Positions 16,662 through 24,895 of a stretch of DNA of 64,000 nucleotides are shown one piece after another. The notes under the pieces are model-generated. The model was given only the letters and a program-made list of their open reading frames with translations, was not told where the DNA came from and searched no databases. Position 1 is the first letter of the stretch, and the number at the start of each line of letters is the position of its first letter. Position numbers and translations under genes: made by a program. This DNA is from Bacteroides pyogenes_A (GTDB taxonomy: Bacteria > Bacteroidota > Bacteroidia > Bacteroidales > Bacteroidaceae): the NCBI RefSeq assembly GCF_048595595.1, contig NZ_CP184347.1. One strand, given 5' to 3'.

Positions 16662-17639
16662 TCATAGCCACTGGAATTTCAGTCCGAAAGAGAGGCTCAG
16701 GTAGTCGCGCGGACGGAGGTAACTGTTGGTCGCGGCGCTCACCAGATAGAGGTCGCAGGTGCTGATCTCGTAGAAGAAAGTGACCGATTTCGCCATAAAC
16801 CTCCACTGCGGGTCGATGTCGTATGTCAGCCGCTGCCCGACGAAGATGTGGAAGCGGATTTTGCTCGAGAAGCCGTAGTAGCCTTTCGGATAGCGTTCGG
16901 GTTCTCTCACCCAGAATTCGTGTCCGAACACCGTGTTCATGTAAAGCCCGCACGCCAGCGGCTCGACGGAGAATCTTTCCCCCAGCCCCACGCTCCACGG
17001 CATATAGTTTTGCTTGAGCGTCATGGTCAGTTTGGCTCTTTTCGACGAATGCTTGGGGATGAAGCCCAGCAGCAGGTCGGTCTCCCACTGGCTCCGTTTG
17101 CCATAGTCCCATCCCATGCCGTAGGAGAGCAGCCCCATGTTTCCCGCGAACTGCACTTTGGAGTGCGTCGGTATGAGCTGTTGCCATTTCCGGCGGAAGC
17201 GGTGCACGCGGCGGTCGTATCGGTTCTGCGGTTCGGGGTTCGGCATCACCGTGCCGGCAATGCAGGGGGAGCTTCCGGAGGCGTTTTCTGCGGTGGGCGC
17301 CTGATTCGGATTTATCGTGTCGGAATCGAAGACGGCGCTGTCGCAGGTGCTCTCTGCGATGGGCGCCTGACTTGGCTTTATCGTGTCGGAATCGAAGACG
17401 GCGCTGTCGCAGGTGCTCTCTGCGGTGGGAGTCTGACTCGGCTTTATCGTGCCGGCAGTGCAGGGGGAGCTTTCGGAGGCGTTTTCTGCGATGGGCGCCT
17501 GACTTGGCTTTATCGTGCCGACAGAGCGGGCATTCTCGGCGGGAACGGGCTGCGCGGGAAGGTTGCGGCAGCAGGTAGAAAATAACAGCAGGGCGATGCC
17601 GCACAGGCGGAGCGTATTGTCAGAACTTAACCAATTCAT
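16662..17639 (-). CDS. putative outer-membrane beta-barrel protein with N-terminal 22-residue repeats
   Basis: A 325-residue protein of unknown function. An N-terminal signal peptide (residues about 1-29, ending LPAQ) is followed by four copies of a 22-residue repeat (GTIKPSQAPIAEN-type, residues about 41-128), then a conserved-looking domain of about 190 residues rich in alternating hydrophobic and aromatic residues (NMGLLSYGMGWDYGK, GLYMNTVFGHEFW) ending in FGLKFQWL. An aromatic last residue on a beta strand is typical of outer-membrane barrels. Its first 20 bp overlap the end of the metallophosphoesterase gene, so the two are translated together. The repeats look like a Pro/Ser/Thr/Asp-rich periplasmic spacer rather than a folded domain. 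Confidence 0.7.
   Translation of the reverse strand: MNWLSSDNTLRLCGIALLLFSTCCRNLPAQPVPAENARSVGTIKPSQAPIAENASESSPCTAGTIKPSQTPTAESTCDSAVFDSDTIKPSQAPIAESTCDSAVFDSDTINPNQAPTAENASGSSPCIAGTVMPNPEPQNRYDRRVHRFRRKWQQLIPTHSKVQFAGNMGLLSYGMGWDYGKRSQWETDLLLGFIPKHSSKRAKLTMTLKQNYMPWSVGLGERFSVEPLACGLYMNTVFGHEFWVREPERYPKGYYGFSSKIRFHIFVGQRLTYDIDPQWRFMAKSVTFFYEISTCDLYLVSAATNSYLRPRDYLSLSFGLKFQWL
17265..17530. repeat. in-frame 66-bp tandem repeat, 4 copies, in the outer-membrane protein gene
   Basis: The G(C/T)CTGA landmark recurs at 17299, 17365, 17431 and 17497, exactly 66 bp apart. Units alternate between two subtypes (ending ENASxSSPC or ESTCDSAVFDS), suggesting rounds of duplication rather than one event. 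Confidence 0.92.
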
Positions 17640-18744
17640 ACTCGTATGTTTCGGGGGTGATGGTGAATAGGAGGTAACTGCGGTTTTTCATGCAGTCGCT
17701 CACGATGTAGTGCACTCCGTCGTCGAACGGAACCTTGTCGCTGAAACTGTGGTTGTGGGCGGCCGTGCAGAATTGCAGGCCGGGATATTGTGTGACGTAG
17801 TATTGAAACACCTTCGCCACGTTGTTGTTGAACACGTCCGAATAGGGGTGCACGTGCATGCTTACCACCGTCTTTTCGAACTCCCCCTTCCGGTTCGTCC
17901 ATTCCTTCTCCATGAAGTCGAAGTCGGGTATCGGCTCCGAATAGTCGTATTCCAGCGCGTTGGTGTTCAGGCATACGAACTTCACGTTTCCGGCGATGAA
18001 AGCGAAATTCGTGGGGCCGAATATCCGGCGGTACGCCTCTTCGCCCGTGCCCAGACAGTCGTGGTTGCCGATCAGGACAACGTAGGGGACCTTCAGTCCG
18101 TTCATGATGTCCCGTTGCCATAGAAATTCCTTCGTCAGCCCGAAGTCGCTCATGTCTCCCCCGTGTATCACGAAGTCGATGTCGTCTCTCTTGTTTATCT
18201 CTGTCACGAATTTCTCCGTTTCGTCATACCACCGCTGCGAATCGCCCATGGCGACGAATCGTATGGTTTTCTTGCCCTTGCACGCAGCTTCTATCCGTGC
18301 GGCGTTGCGGGCGTTCACGTCTCTTTCGCCGGTGATGCGGACGTCGTAGGGGTGATAGTCTATCAGGTCGCATCCCGCAAGCAGGATGCAGCAGAGGAGT
18401 ACGAGCAGGACTCTTCGCCCGGTAGTCGGCTGTGTGTCGGGGTAGCGGAGAGGTGTGCGCCGTATTCTTCGTCCGGTTGCCGGCTGTGTGTCGGGGTAGC
18501 GGAGAGGTGTGCGCCGTATTCTTCGTCCGGTTGCCGGCTGTGTGCCGGGGTAGCGGAGAGGTGTGTGCAGGGTTCTTTGTCCGGTTGCCGGCTGTGTGTC
18601 GGGGTAGCGGAAGAGTGTGTGCTGTGTTCTTTGCCCGGCTGTGGGCTGTGTGTCGGGGTAGTGGAGAAGTGTGTGCAGGGTTCTTTGTCCGGTTGCCGGC
18701 TGTATGTCGGCGCGGCGGAAAAGTGTGTGCAGAGGTTTTTTCAT
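17620..18744 (-). CDS. metallophosphoesterase lipoprotein with repeat-expanded signal-peptide n-region
   Basis: A 374-residue calcineurin-like phosphoesterase. The metal-site motifs are all present: GDSQRW, HGGDMSDFG, LIGNHD, SMHVHPYS and AAHNHSF. The hydrophobic core and lipobox (LLVLLCCILLAGC, Cys about 125) indicate a lipoprotein, but between the initial MKKP and that core lie six copies of an 18-residue Arg/Pro/Thr-rich repeat. I place the start at ATG 18744, not the upstream in-frame 18816, because the TATATTTG promoter at 18793-18786 would begin transcription downstream of 18816. No start codon lies between repeats and hydrophobic core. Substrate unknown. It overlaps the next gene by 20 bp. 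Confidence 0.85.
   Translation of the reverse strand: MKKPLHTLFRRADIQPATGQRTLHTLLHYPDTQPTAGQRTQHTLFRYPDTQPATGQRTLHTPLRYPGTQPATGRRIRRTPLRYPDTQPATGRRIRRTPLRYPDTQPTTGRRVLLVLLCCILLAGCDLIDYHPYDVRITGERDVNARNAARIEAACKGKKTIRFVAMGDSQRWYDETEKFVTEINKRDDIDFVIHGGDMSDFGLTKEFLWQRDIMNGLKVPYVVLIGNHDCLGTGEEAYRRIFGPTNFAFIAGNVKFVCLNTNALEYDYSEPIPDFDFMEKEWTNRKGEFEKTVVSMHVHPYSDVFNNNVAKVFQYYVTQYPGLQFCTAAHNHSFSDKVPFDDGVHYIVSDCMKNRSYLLFTITPETYEYELVKF
18420..18737. repeat. in-frame 54-bp tandem repeat, 6 copies, in a lipoprotein n-region
   Basis: Copies are marked by GGTAGCGG or close variants at 18441, 18495, 18549, 18603 and 18657, and by CGCGGCGG at 18711, all 54 bp apart. Each encodes 18 residues of the type HTLFRYPDTQPATGQRT. 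Confidence 0.93.
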
Positions 18745-18785
18745 AGTCGGTTTCAGTAGTGATTTTTTATGTGATTTTCTATGTG

Positions 18786-18817
18786 CAAATATACGTTTTT
18801 TTACGGGCGATGTCAAT
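18786..18817 (-). promoter_or_regulatory. promoter of the metallophosphoesterase operon
   Basis: Reading leftward: ATTG (18817-18814), 20 bases, TATATTTG (18793-18786). Predicted start near 18780, about 36 bases before ATG 18744. It may drive the whole run down to the Crp/Fnr gene. Confidence 0.7.
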
Positions 18818-19446
18818 CTTTTTACCTGTTTTTTTTCACCCGTTCGGCATATTTTTTCTCCGGTTTGGCGTGGAGCGAAAATGGGCGAAAATGCAAAAAT
18901 CGATCAGAATATATTTTTAAGAAAATATATTATTATTATTTCTTTATATTATTAAGTGTTCCAGAAAGCGTTTCACCCTAAATTACGAAACTCTCGTAAT
19001 GGTCAGTCATGCAGATGATTACGAGCGCGAAAAAGCGTTCCACTTGGCGTTCCACTTTTGAGCCTGTTTTCGGGGAAGGCGACGGACTGTTTTCCGGGCT
19101 GCGGGAAAGTCCGTTTTTCGGAAAACAGAATCTCTCTCTTTCGTGATTGGCGACTCCGTTTTCTTCCGACGGAGCCTTTGTTTGCCCCGGTTCCGTTTCT
19201 TGCTTGCCCGGCGGGGCCTTCCCGGCAGCTTTATGGAAACGCTGTCCGGTTTATTTCAAATCGCCCTGCTTGGGTTCGAATCGGCTTGTTTTGTCCGATT
19301 CCCTCCGTTGACACTCTGCCCGGCGATGCAGCTTTGCGGGAGCACGGCCCGCCTGTATGAATTTTAGACGCCGGTGTATGATTATTAGACAGTGGGGCAG
19401 AGCAGCAACCGGATGTTTATACTGGTTATCAATGCCTTATGTGTTT
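18818..19446. other. intergenic stretch without a recognisable gene
   Basis: The left third is very AT-rich (18780-18960). The rest is GC-rich with short open frames lacking coding character, and a small hairpin CTCCGT/ACGGAG near 19154-19174. It separates the divergent metallophosphoesterase and ABC-exporter operons and is where the response regulator would be expected to bind. I could not identify a paired enhancer site by eye. Confidence 0.5.
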
Positions 19447-19462
19447 TGGCACGCTTTCTGCT
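19447..19462 (+). promoter_or_regulatory. sigma54 (-24/-12) promoter of the ABC exporter operon
   Basis: TGGCACG-CTTT-CTGCT. The GG (19448-19449) and GC (19460-19461) are separated by exactly 10 bases, and TGGCACG is a perfect -24 element; the -12 has CTGCT for TTGCT. It ends 44 bases before ATG 19507. The RpoN-dependent response regulator is encoded 2.9 kb away. Confidence 0.72.
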
Positions 19463-19506
19463 TTATAGAAAGCGGCTGTTTATGCCCGAAAAAAATGAGA
19501 CAAACC

Positions 19507-21813
19507 ATGAAACAGATTTACTATGTCATTCAGACTTTGCTGCGCGGACGAGGCTCGAACGTCATCAAGACGGTTTCACTCACGCTGGGGCTTTTTGTCG
19601 GTATCCTGCTGTTTGCCCGCGTGGCGTTCGAACTGAGCTATTACAATTTCCTGCACCGCCCCGCCGAGCTTTATGTGGCGTACCTGAGCGGATTTGAAGA
19701 GATGAGTGAGGGGAAAGGCGCTCCCTACACGTTCGGCCCTTTCTCTGCGGCTGTGCGCGAGAATTTTCCCGAAGAGGTGGAAGACGCCACGATACTGAGG
19801 GAGAAGGGGGAATCGGTATATTACTGCGGCGACACGCGCCTGTCGGAACGAACGGTGTATACCGACGAACATTTGTTCCCGACGCTGGGAATCGGCGTGC
19901 TGGCGGGCAAACCGGGAGAACTCTCGGATCCGAACGCGATTTTCGTTTCGCGCGCGCTGGCGTCGAAAGTGGCGGGTTCGGGCAATCCGGCGGATGCTGT
20001 GGGCAAAGTGCTGTATGCCGACCGCAAAACGCCGTTCAACATACGGGGTGTCTTCGAGGATATGGGCGATAATACCGACATAGCCTTCGATGCGGTTATC
20101 CCCATGGCTGTGCTGTGGAACGCCGGGCGCGGAGGCTGGGGCTACGACATAAGCTACCGTTCGATTGTCCGTTTCCGTAACCCCTCTTCGGGGGTGAAGG
20201 CGGTAGAGGGGCGGTTGCCCGATATGCTCAAGAGGTATATCCCCGATTTCGGCAAGAAGACCGGGAAAAACATAACCTTCGCGTTTCATCCCTTGGAGCG
20301 GATGCACTTCGACAATTCCGCCGTGCGCACCATGATTGTGGTGATGTTTGTGCTGGCTTTCGGCATTTTGCTCGTGGCGGCGTTCAACTACGTGCTCATA
20401 TCGGTCTCCTCGCTGGCGAAACGGGCCAAAGCCATCGGAGTGCACAAATGCAGCGGAGCTACCGACGGCGATGTGCTCAGGATGTTTCTGATGGAGGCGT
20501 TTCTCATTCTGCTCGTCTCGTTGGGGCTTGTCGCGCTGCTGATGTGGCAGTTTCGCGACTTCATCGAAGACATGGCTTCCGCCCGCCTGAGCTCGCTCTT
20601 TACGTGGCAGACGGTATGGGCGCCCGCTCTGGCGGTGGGGCTGGTTTTCGCCTTGGCAGGCGTGCTTCCCGCGCTGCTGTTTGCCTCCGTCCCTGTGACG
20701 CAGGTCTTCAAGCGGTATTCCGAACGGAAAACTTCGTGGAAGCGTCCGCTGCTTTTCATTCAGTTTGCGGGGATGGCGTTCGTTTCGGGCTTTCTGGTGT
20801 TCGTGCTCTGGCAGTACCGCATGGTGATGACGAAAGACGTGGGCTACAACCCCGACAGGGTGGCGACGTGCTGGTTCAAGTTCGGAGGCGGGCACGACAA
20901 TGCCGCAGCCTTTTTCCGCAACCTGCCCATGGTAGAGAGCTACGGGGCCGCCAACCAGCTGATTTGTTCGGGGTATAGCGGCGATACGTTCGACGCGGGC
21001 GACAACCGCAAGGTGGATACGCGCATTGAGTGGGTGGATCCCGGTTTCGTGTCCATGATGGGAATCAGGCTGCTGAAAGGAAGAGACGTCGCCGCCGAAG
21101 GCGAAATACTGGTGAGCGAGGAGTTCGTGAGGCAGGCAGGCTGGACAGGCGACCCCATAGGCCGGCAAGTGTCTTATTACGACGGCAGTAAAATGACGGT
21201 GGCGGGCGTAGTGCCCGATTACTCCATCCGCAGCGCGTACGAGTCGCAACTGCCCATCATGCTGATAGCCGCGCGAGGGTCGATGCATCACTATCTGAGG
21301 TTGAAAGAGCCTTTTGACGAGAACCTGTGCAAGCTCAACGAAGTGATGAAAGAGGCGTTTCCCGCCGATGATGCGGTGTTCGTTTCTCTGCGCGAGAGGC
21401 TCGACAGGCAATACTCCGGCATCGCCCGTTTCCGCAACGCCGTATGGCTGGCGTCGGTGTCTATCCTGCTGATTGCCCTGATGGGGCTGTTGGGCTATGT
21501 GAATGACGAAATACGGTTGCGAAGCAAGGAGATTGCCATCCGCAAGGTGAACGGGGCGCAAGCGTCGGAAGTGCTGGCGATGCTTGCGAAAGAGGTATGG
21601 CGAGTGGCCGTTCCCGCGCTTTGCATCGGGATTGCCGCCTCTTGGGCGGTAGGAGCGAAGTGGCTGGAGCAATTCAACGAGTATGCCTATCCCGATGTCC
21701 GAGCATTGGTATATGTGGCGTTGGGGATATGGGCGGTGATTACCGGATGTGTGCTGATAAGGGCGGAGCGCATCGCTTCGGACGATCCGGTAAGAAGCAT
21801 TCGGATGGAGTAA
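19507..21813 (+). CDS. ABC exporter permease (MacB/FtsX type), first copy
   Basis: A 768-residue inner-membrane permease. The N-terminal helix (about 18-38, SLTLGLFVGILLFARVAFEL) is followed by a MacB-like periplasmic core and FtsX-type four-helix regions near residues 280-420 and 660-768 (YVNDEIRLRSKEIAIRKVNGA is the typical coupling-helix region before the last membrane segments). Such proteins work as mechanotransmission exporters with a LolD-like ATPase. I chose ATG 19507 because the start then aligns with the paralogue at 22557 (MKQIYY versus MKHIYY) and follows the sigma54 promoter; longer in-frame starts reach back to 19357. Confidence 0.87.
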   Translation: MKQIYYVIQTLLRGRGSNVIKTVSLTLGLFVGILLFARVAFELSYYNFLHRPAELYVAYLSGFEEMSEGKGAPYTFGPFSAAVRENFPEEVEDATILREKGESVYYCGDTRLSERTVYTDEHLFPTLGIGVLAGKPGELSDPNAIFVSRALASKVAGSGNPADAVGKVLYADRKTPFNIRGVFEDMGDNTDIAFDAVIPMAVLWNAGRGGWGYDISYRSIVRFRNPSSGVKAVEGRLPDMLKRYIPDFGKKTGKNITFAFHPLERMHFDNSAVRTMIVVMFVLAFGILLVAAFNYVLISVSSLAKRAKAIGVHKCSGATDGDVLRMFLMEAFLILLVSLGLVALLMWQFRDFIEDMASARLSSLFTWQTVWAPALAVGLVFALAGVLPALLFASVPVTQVFKRYSERKTSWKRPLLFIQFAGMAFVSGFLVFVLWQYRMVMTKDVGYNPDRVATCWFKFGGGHDNAAAFFRNLPMVESYGAANQLICSGYSGDTFDAGDNRKVDTRIEWVDPGFVSMMGIRLLKGRDVAAEGEILVSEEFVRQAGWTGDPIGRQVSYYDGSKMTVAGVVPDYSIRSAYESQLPIMLIAARGSMHHYLRLKEPFDENLCKLNEVMKEAFPADDAVFVSLRERLDRQYSGIARFRNAVWLASVSILLIALMGLLGYVNDEIRLRSKEIAIRKVNGAQASEVLAMLAKEVWRVAVPALCIGIAASWAVGAKWLEQFNEYAYPDVRALVYVALGIWAVITGCVLIRAERIASDDPVRSIRME

Positions 21814-21868
21814 GCGTTTTTATAATAATAAATTGATAATTAATATATTAAAACAAAAAAGTAAAGCT

Positions 21869-22543
21869 ATGATTAAACTTGAAAACATCAGCAAGGTTTT
21901 CCGTACTTCGGAAGTGGAGACGGTGGCGTTGAACCGGGTGAACCTCGAAGTGAACGAAGGAGAATTCGTGGCGGTGATGGGACCGTCGGGCTGCGGAAAA
22001 TCTACGTTGCTCAATATCCTCGGACTGCTCGACAGTCCGACCGAAGGCTCTTACCGCCTCATAGGCGAGGAAGTGGCGGGGCTGAAAGAGAAGCAGCGCA
22101 CGCGGGTGCGGAAGGGGAAGCTGGGATTTGTGTTCCAGAGCTTCAACCTCATAGACGAGCTCAACGTTTACGAAAACGTGGAACTGCCCCTGACGTACCT
22201 CGACATCAAGGCGTCCGAACGCAGGGAGATGGTGGAGGCAATGCTGAGAAGAATGAATATCGGCCACCGCGCCAAGCATTTCCCGCAGCAGCTTTCGGGC
22301 GGGCAGCAGCAACGTGTGGCGATAGCCCGTGCCGTTGTAGCCGCTCCGAAGCTGATTCTTGCCGATGAGCCTACGGGCAACCTCGATTCTAAAAACGGGG
22401 CGGAGGTGATGAACCTGCTCACCGAGCTGAACAAGGAGGGGACGACCATCGTGATGGTGACGCACTCGCAGCACGACGCGTCGTTCGCGCATCGCACGGT
22501 GCATCTTTTCGACGGAAGCATTGTGGCGAATATCACTGCATAA
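21869..22543 (+). CDS. ABC exporter ATPase (LolD/MacB-type)
   Basis: A 224-residue nucleotide-binding subunit. Walker A is GPSGCGKST, the Q loop FVFQSFNL, the signature LSGGQQQR, Walker B LILADEPTGNLD and the switch His is in VTHSQHD. The GLLDSPTEG and NLDSKNG segments are typical of the LolD/MacB/YtrE clade serving FtsX-type permeases. ATG 21869 is preferred over an upstream in-frame start at 21833. It lies between two paralogous permeases, so the working exporter is probably a permease heterodimer with two copies of this ATPase. Confidence 0.94.
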   Translation: MIKLENISKVFRTSEVETVALNRVNLEVNEGEFVAVMGPSGCGKSTLLNILGLLDSPTEGSYRLIGEEVAGLKEKQRTRVRKGKLGFVFQSFNLIDELNVYENVELPLTYLDIKASERREMVEAMLRRMNIGHRAKHFPQQLSGGQQQRVAIARAVVAAPKLILADEPTGNLDSKNGAEVMNLLTELNKEGTTIVMVTHSQHDASFAHRTVHLFDGSIVANITA

Positions 22544-22556
22544 AGGGGAGGGACGG

Positions 22557-24872
22557 ATGAAGCACATATACTATGCGTTGCGGGTACTTCCGCGCGAAAT
22601 GGGGGCGAACGTCACCAAAGTGATTTCGCTTTCGCTGGGACTCATCGTCGGCATCTTGCTTTTCTCGCAGATCGCTTTCGAACTGAGCTACGAGAGGGGT
22701 TACCCGGATGCGGAACGCCTCGCGCTCGTGGGATGCAGAACGACCAACCTCAGCACGGGGGAGGTGGTAAGACACGGAGACAGTGGTATGGACTACACGG
22801 TTTTCGCTCCTATAGCGGCGGCTCTGGCGCAAGACCTCCCGGAGCTGGTGGAGCATGCTTCCTGCGTGTGCACCATTCAGGAAAGGAACGTGTATTATGA
22901 AGACAGGCTTTTGAAAGATGCCGGTTATATCTTTGCGGATACTTGCTTTTTCCGCACGATGGGCATACCGGTGCTGAAAGGGAACGAGAAAGACCTCATC
23001 ATGCCGGGCAGCGTTTTTGTCTCGGAGCGTTTCGCCCGGGAGGTATTCGGAGACGCCGACCCTGTGGGGAAAACGCTCTCTATGGGAAGAAAGATTGAGC
23101 TGACCGTGCGCGGAGTGTATAAAGACGTGCCGGAAAACACGATTCTTACCCACGATTTTGTCGTGAGCGTTCACCGGGACGGCGGGTATATGTATGGAAA
23201 CGGCTGGAAGGGCAACGATGTATTTAACGCTTTTCTGAGGCTGCGTAGCGCTTCCGACATTGATCGGCTGAATGCGCGCATCCAGAGCGCGATAGAAAGA
23301 TATACGCCGGGACAGTACGCCGACTGGAAGATGGATTTCGGCGTCACTCCCATCGTGAAGCTCCATCTGGAGGATGCTTCCGTGCGGAAACGTCTTTTCA
23401 TCTACGGTTTCCTCGGATTCTCCATCTTCTTTACCGCCATCATGAACTACATTCTCATATCCGTATCCGCCCTGAGCCGCAGGGCGAAGAGCGTGGGCGT
23501 GTACAAGTGCAGCGGAGCCGGATCGGCGGACATCTTCGGCATGTTTCTTGCGGAGACGGGCGTTCTGGTGCTGGTGTCCGTACTGCTGAGCTTCCTGTGC
23601 ATCTACAATGCCCGGACGCTTATTGAAGACCTGCTGTCGGTGAAGCTTTCTTCGCTGTTCACGTGGGAGACGATGTGGGTTCCCGCGCTTGTCGTCGTGA
23701 CTCTTTTCGTGCTGGCGGGGTGTGTGCCGGGGCATTTGTTTTCGCGCATTCCGGTCACGCAGGTGTTCCGTCGCCATACCGACGGGAAAAAAGGATGGAA
23801 ACGGTCGCTGCTGTTCGTGCAGTTTATGGGCGCTTCGTTCGTCATGGGGCTGCTTCTTGTGGCTATTTCGCAATACCGACACCTGATGAGCCGCGACATG
23901 GGAATCGACGTGCCGGGGCTGATGGAAGCCGGCAACAACATACCGGAAGAGATGGCGGAGAACGTGAAAGAGGCTCTCGCCCGCCAGCCGATGGCAGAGG
24001 GGGTGACCGTATCCACGCACAGCGTGCTGGGACAGTATTGGACGCGGGGACTGATGAGCAACGACGGAAGACGGCTCGCTACGCTCAACTTCAACCTTTG
24101 TCGGTTCAACTATCCGGAGGTGATGGGTATCGGGATCGTGGAGGGAACCTCTTTCCGGAAGGAGGAAGACATCTTGGTGAATGAAGAGTTGGTGCGCCTC
24201 ATGAGGTGGACCGACGGGGCTGTGGGCAAGAAGTTGAACGGTTTGAACGGGACGATAACGGGCGTGTTCCGCGACATCCGTAACGAGAGCTTCTACGGCG
24301 GCCAGTCGCCGATTGCCCTGATAGCCAGTGAAAAAGCGAGTCTGGTGTTCAATGTCCGGCTGAAAGAGCCTTACGACGAGAACCTGAGGCGGCTGAACCG
24401 GTATATGGAAGAAACTTATCCGCTTGCGGGGCTGAATTTTACGTCGGTCGACAGCATGCTGAAAGACATTTATAAGCCTGTCTACCGTTTCCGAAATTCG
24501 GTCTGGATCACTTCGGGATTTATTCTGCTCATCATTGTCATGGGGCTTATCGGATATGTGAGCGATGAAACCCGGCGCCGGAGCAAGGAGATCGCCGTGC
24601 GGAAAGTGAACGGGGCCGAAGTGGGAGACGTGCTTCGCCTGCTCGTACGCGACATCCTGTACGTCTCCGTCTTTGCCGTCCTCATCGGCACGGTTGCTTC
24701 TTATGTTGTGGGGAAGGCATGGCTCAGCCAGTTTGCGGAGCATATCCGCCTGCATCCGCTCCTGTTTGCCGGAACGGCCCTCTTCATCCTGCTGCTTGCG
24801 GTGGTGTGCGTGGTGCTGAAGGCATGGCGCATCGCCCGCGAAAACCCGGTAAACAGCATCAAGGCGGAGTGA
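22557..24872 (+). CDS. ABC exporter permease (MacB/FtsX type), second copy
   Basis: A 771-residue paralogue of the permease at 19507 with the same plan: N-terminal helix, periplasmic MacB core, two sets of FtsX helices, and the conserved YVSDETRRRSKEIAVRKVNGA segment near the C terminus. Its ATG is 13 bp after the ATPase stop and is preceded by AAAGGGGAGGG, one of the few purine-rich ribosome-binding sites in the window. A start at 22521 would overlap the ATPase and lacks family support. No periplasmic adaptor or TolC-like gene is adjacent, so substrate and path across the outer membrane are open. Confidence 0.88.
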   Translation: MKHIYYALRVLPREMGANVTKVISLSLGLIVGILLFSQIAFELSYERGYPDAERLALVGCRTTNLSTGEVVRHGDSGMDYTVFAPIAAALAQDLPELVEHASCVCTIQERNVYYEDRLLKDAGYIFADTCFFRTMGIPVLKGNEKDLIMPGSVFVSERFAREVFGDADPVGKTLSMGRKIELTVRGVYKDVPENTILTHDFVVSVHRDGGYMYGNGWKGNDVFNAFLRLRSASDIDRLNARIQSAIERYTPGQYADWKMDFGVTPIVKLHLEDASVRKRLFIYGFLGFSIFFTAIMNYILISVSALSRRAKSVGVYKCSGAGSADIFGMFLAETGVLVLVSVLLSFLCIYNARTLIEDLLSVKLSSLFTWETMWVPALVVVTLFVLAGCVPGHLFSRIPVTQVFRRHTDGKKGWKRSLLFVQFMGASFVMGLLLVAISQYRHLMSRDMGIDVPGLMEAGNNIPEEMAENVKEALARQPMAEGVTVSTHSVLGQYWTRGLMSNDGRRLATLNFNLCRFNYPEVMGIGIVEGTSFRKEEDILVNEELVRLMRWTDGAVGKKLNGLNGTITGVFRDIRNESFYGGQSPIALIASEKASLVFNVRLKEPYDENLRRLNRYMEETYPLAGLNFTSVDSMLKDIYKPVYRFRNSVWITSGFILLIIVMGLIGYVSDETRRRSKEIAVRKVNGAEVGDVLRLLVRDILYVSVFAVLIGTVASYVVGKAWLSQFAEHIRLHPLLFAGTALFILLLAVVCVVLKAWRIARENPVNSIKAE

Positions 24873-24895
24873 TTCGCCGCATACCTGTATGATTC

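Noticed and set aside
19058..19360. 100-codon open frame upstream of the ABC exporter
   Set aside because: No similarity, atypical composition and no promoter; it lies in the probable regulatory region of the exporter operon.
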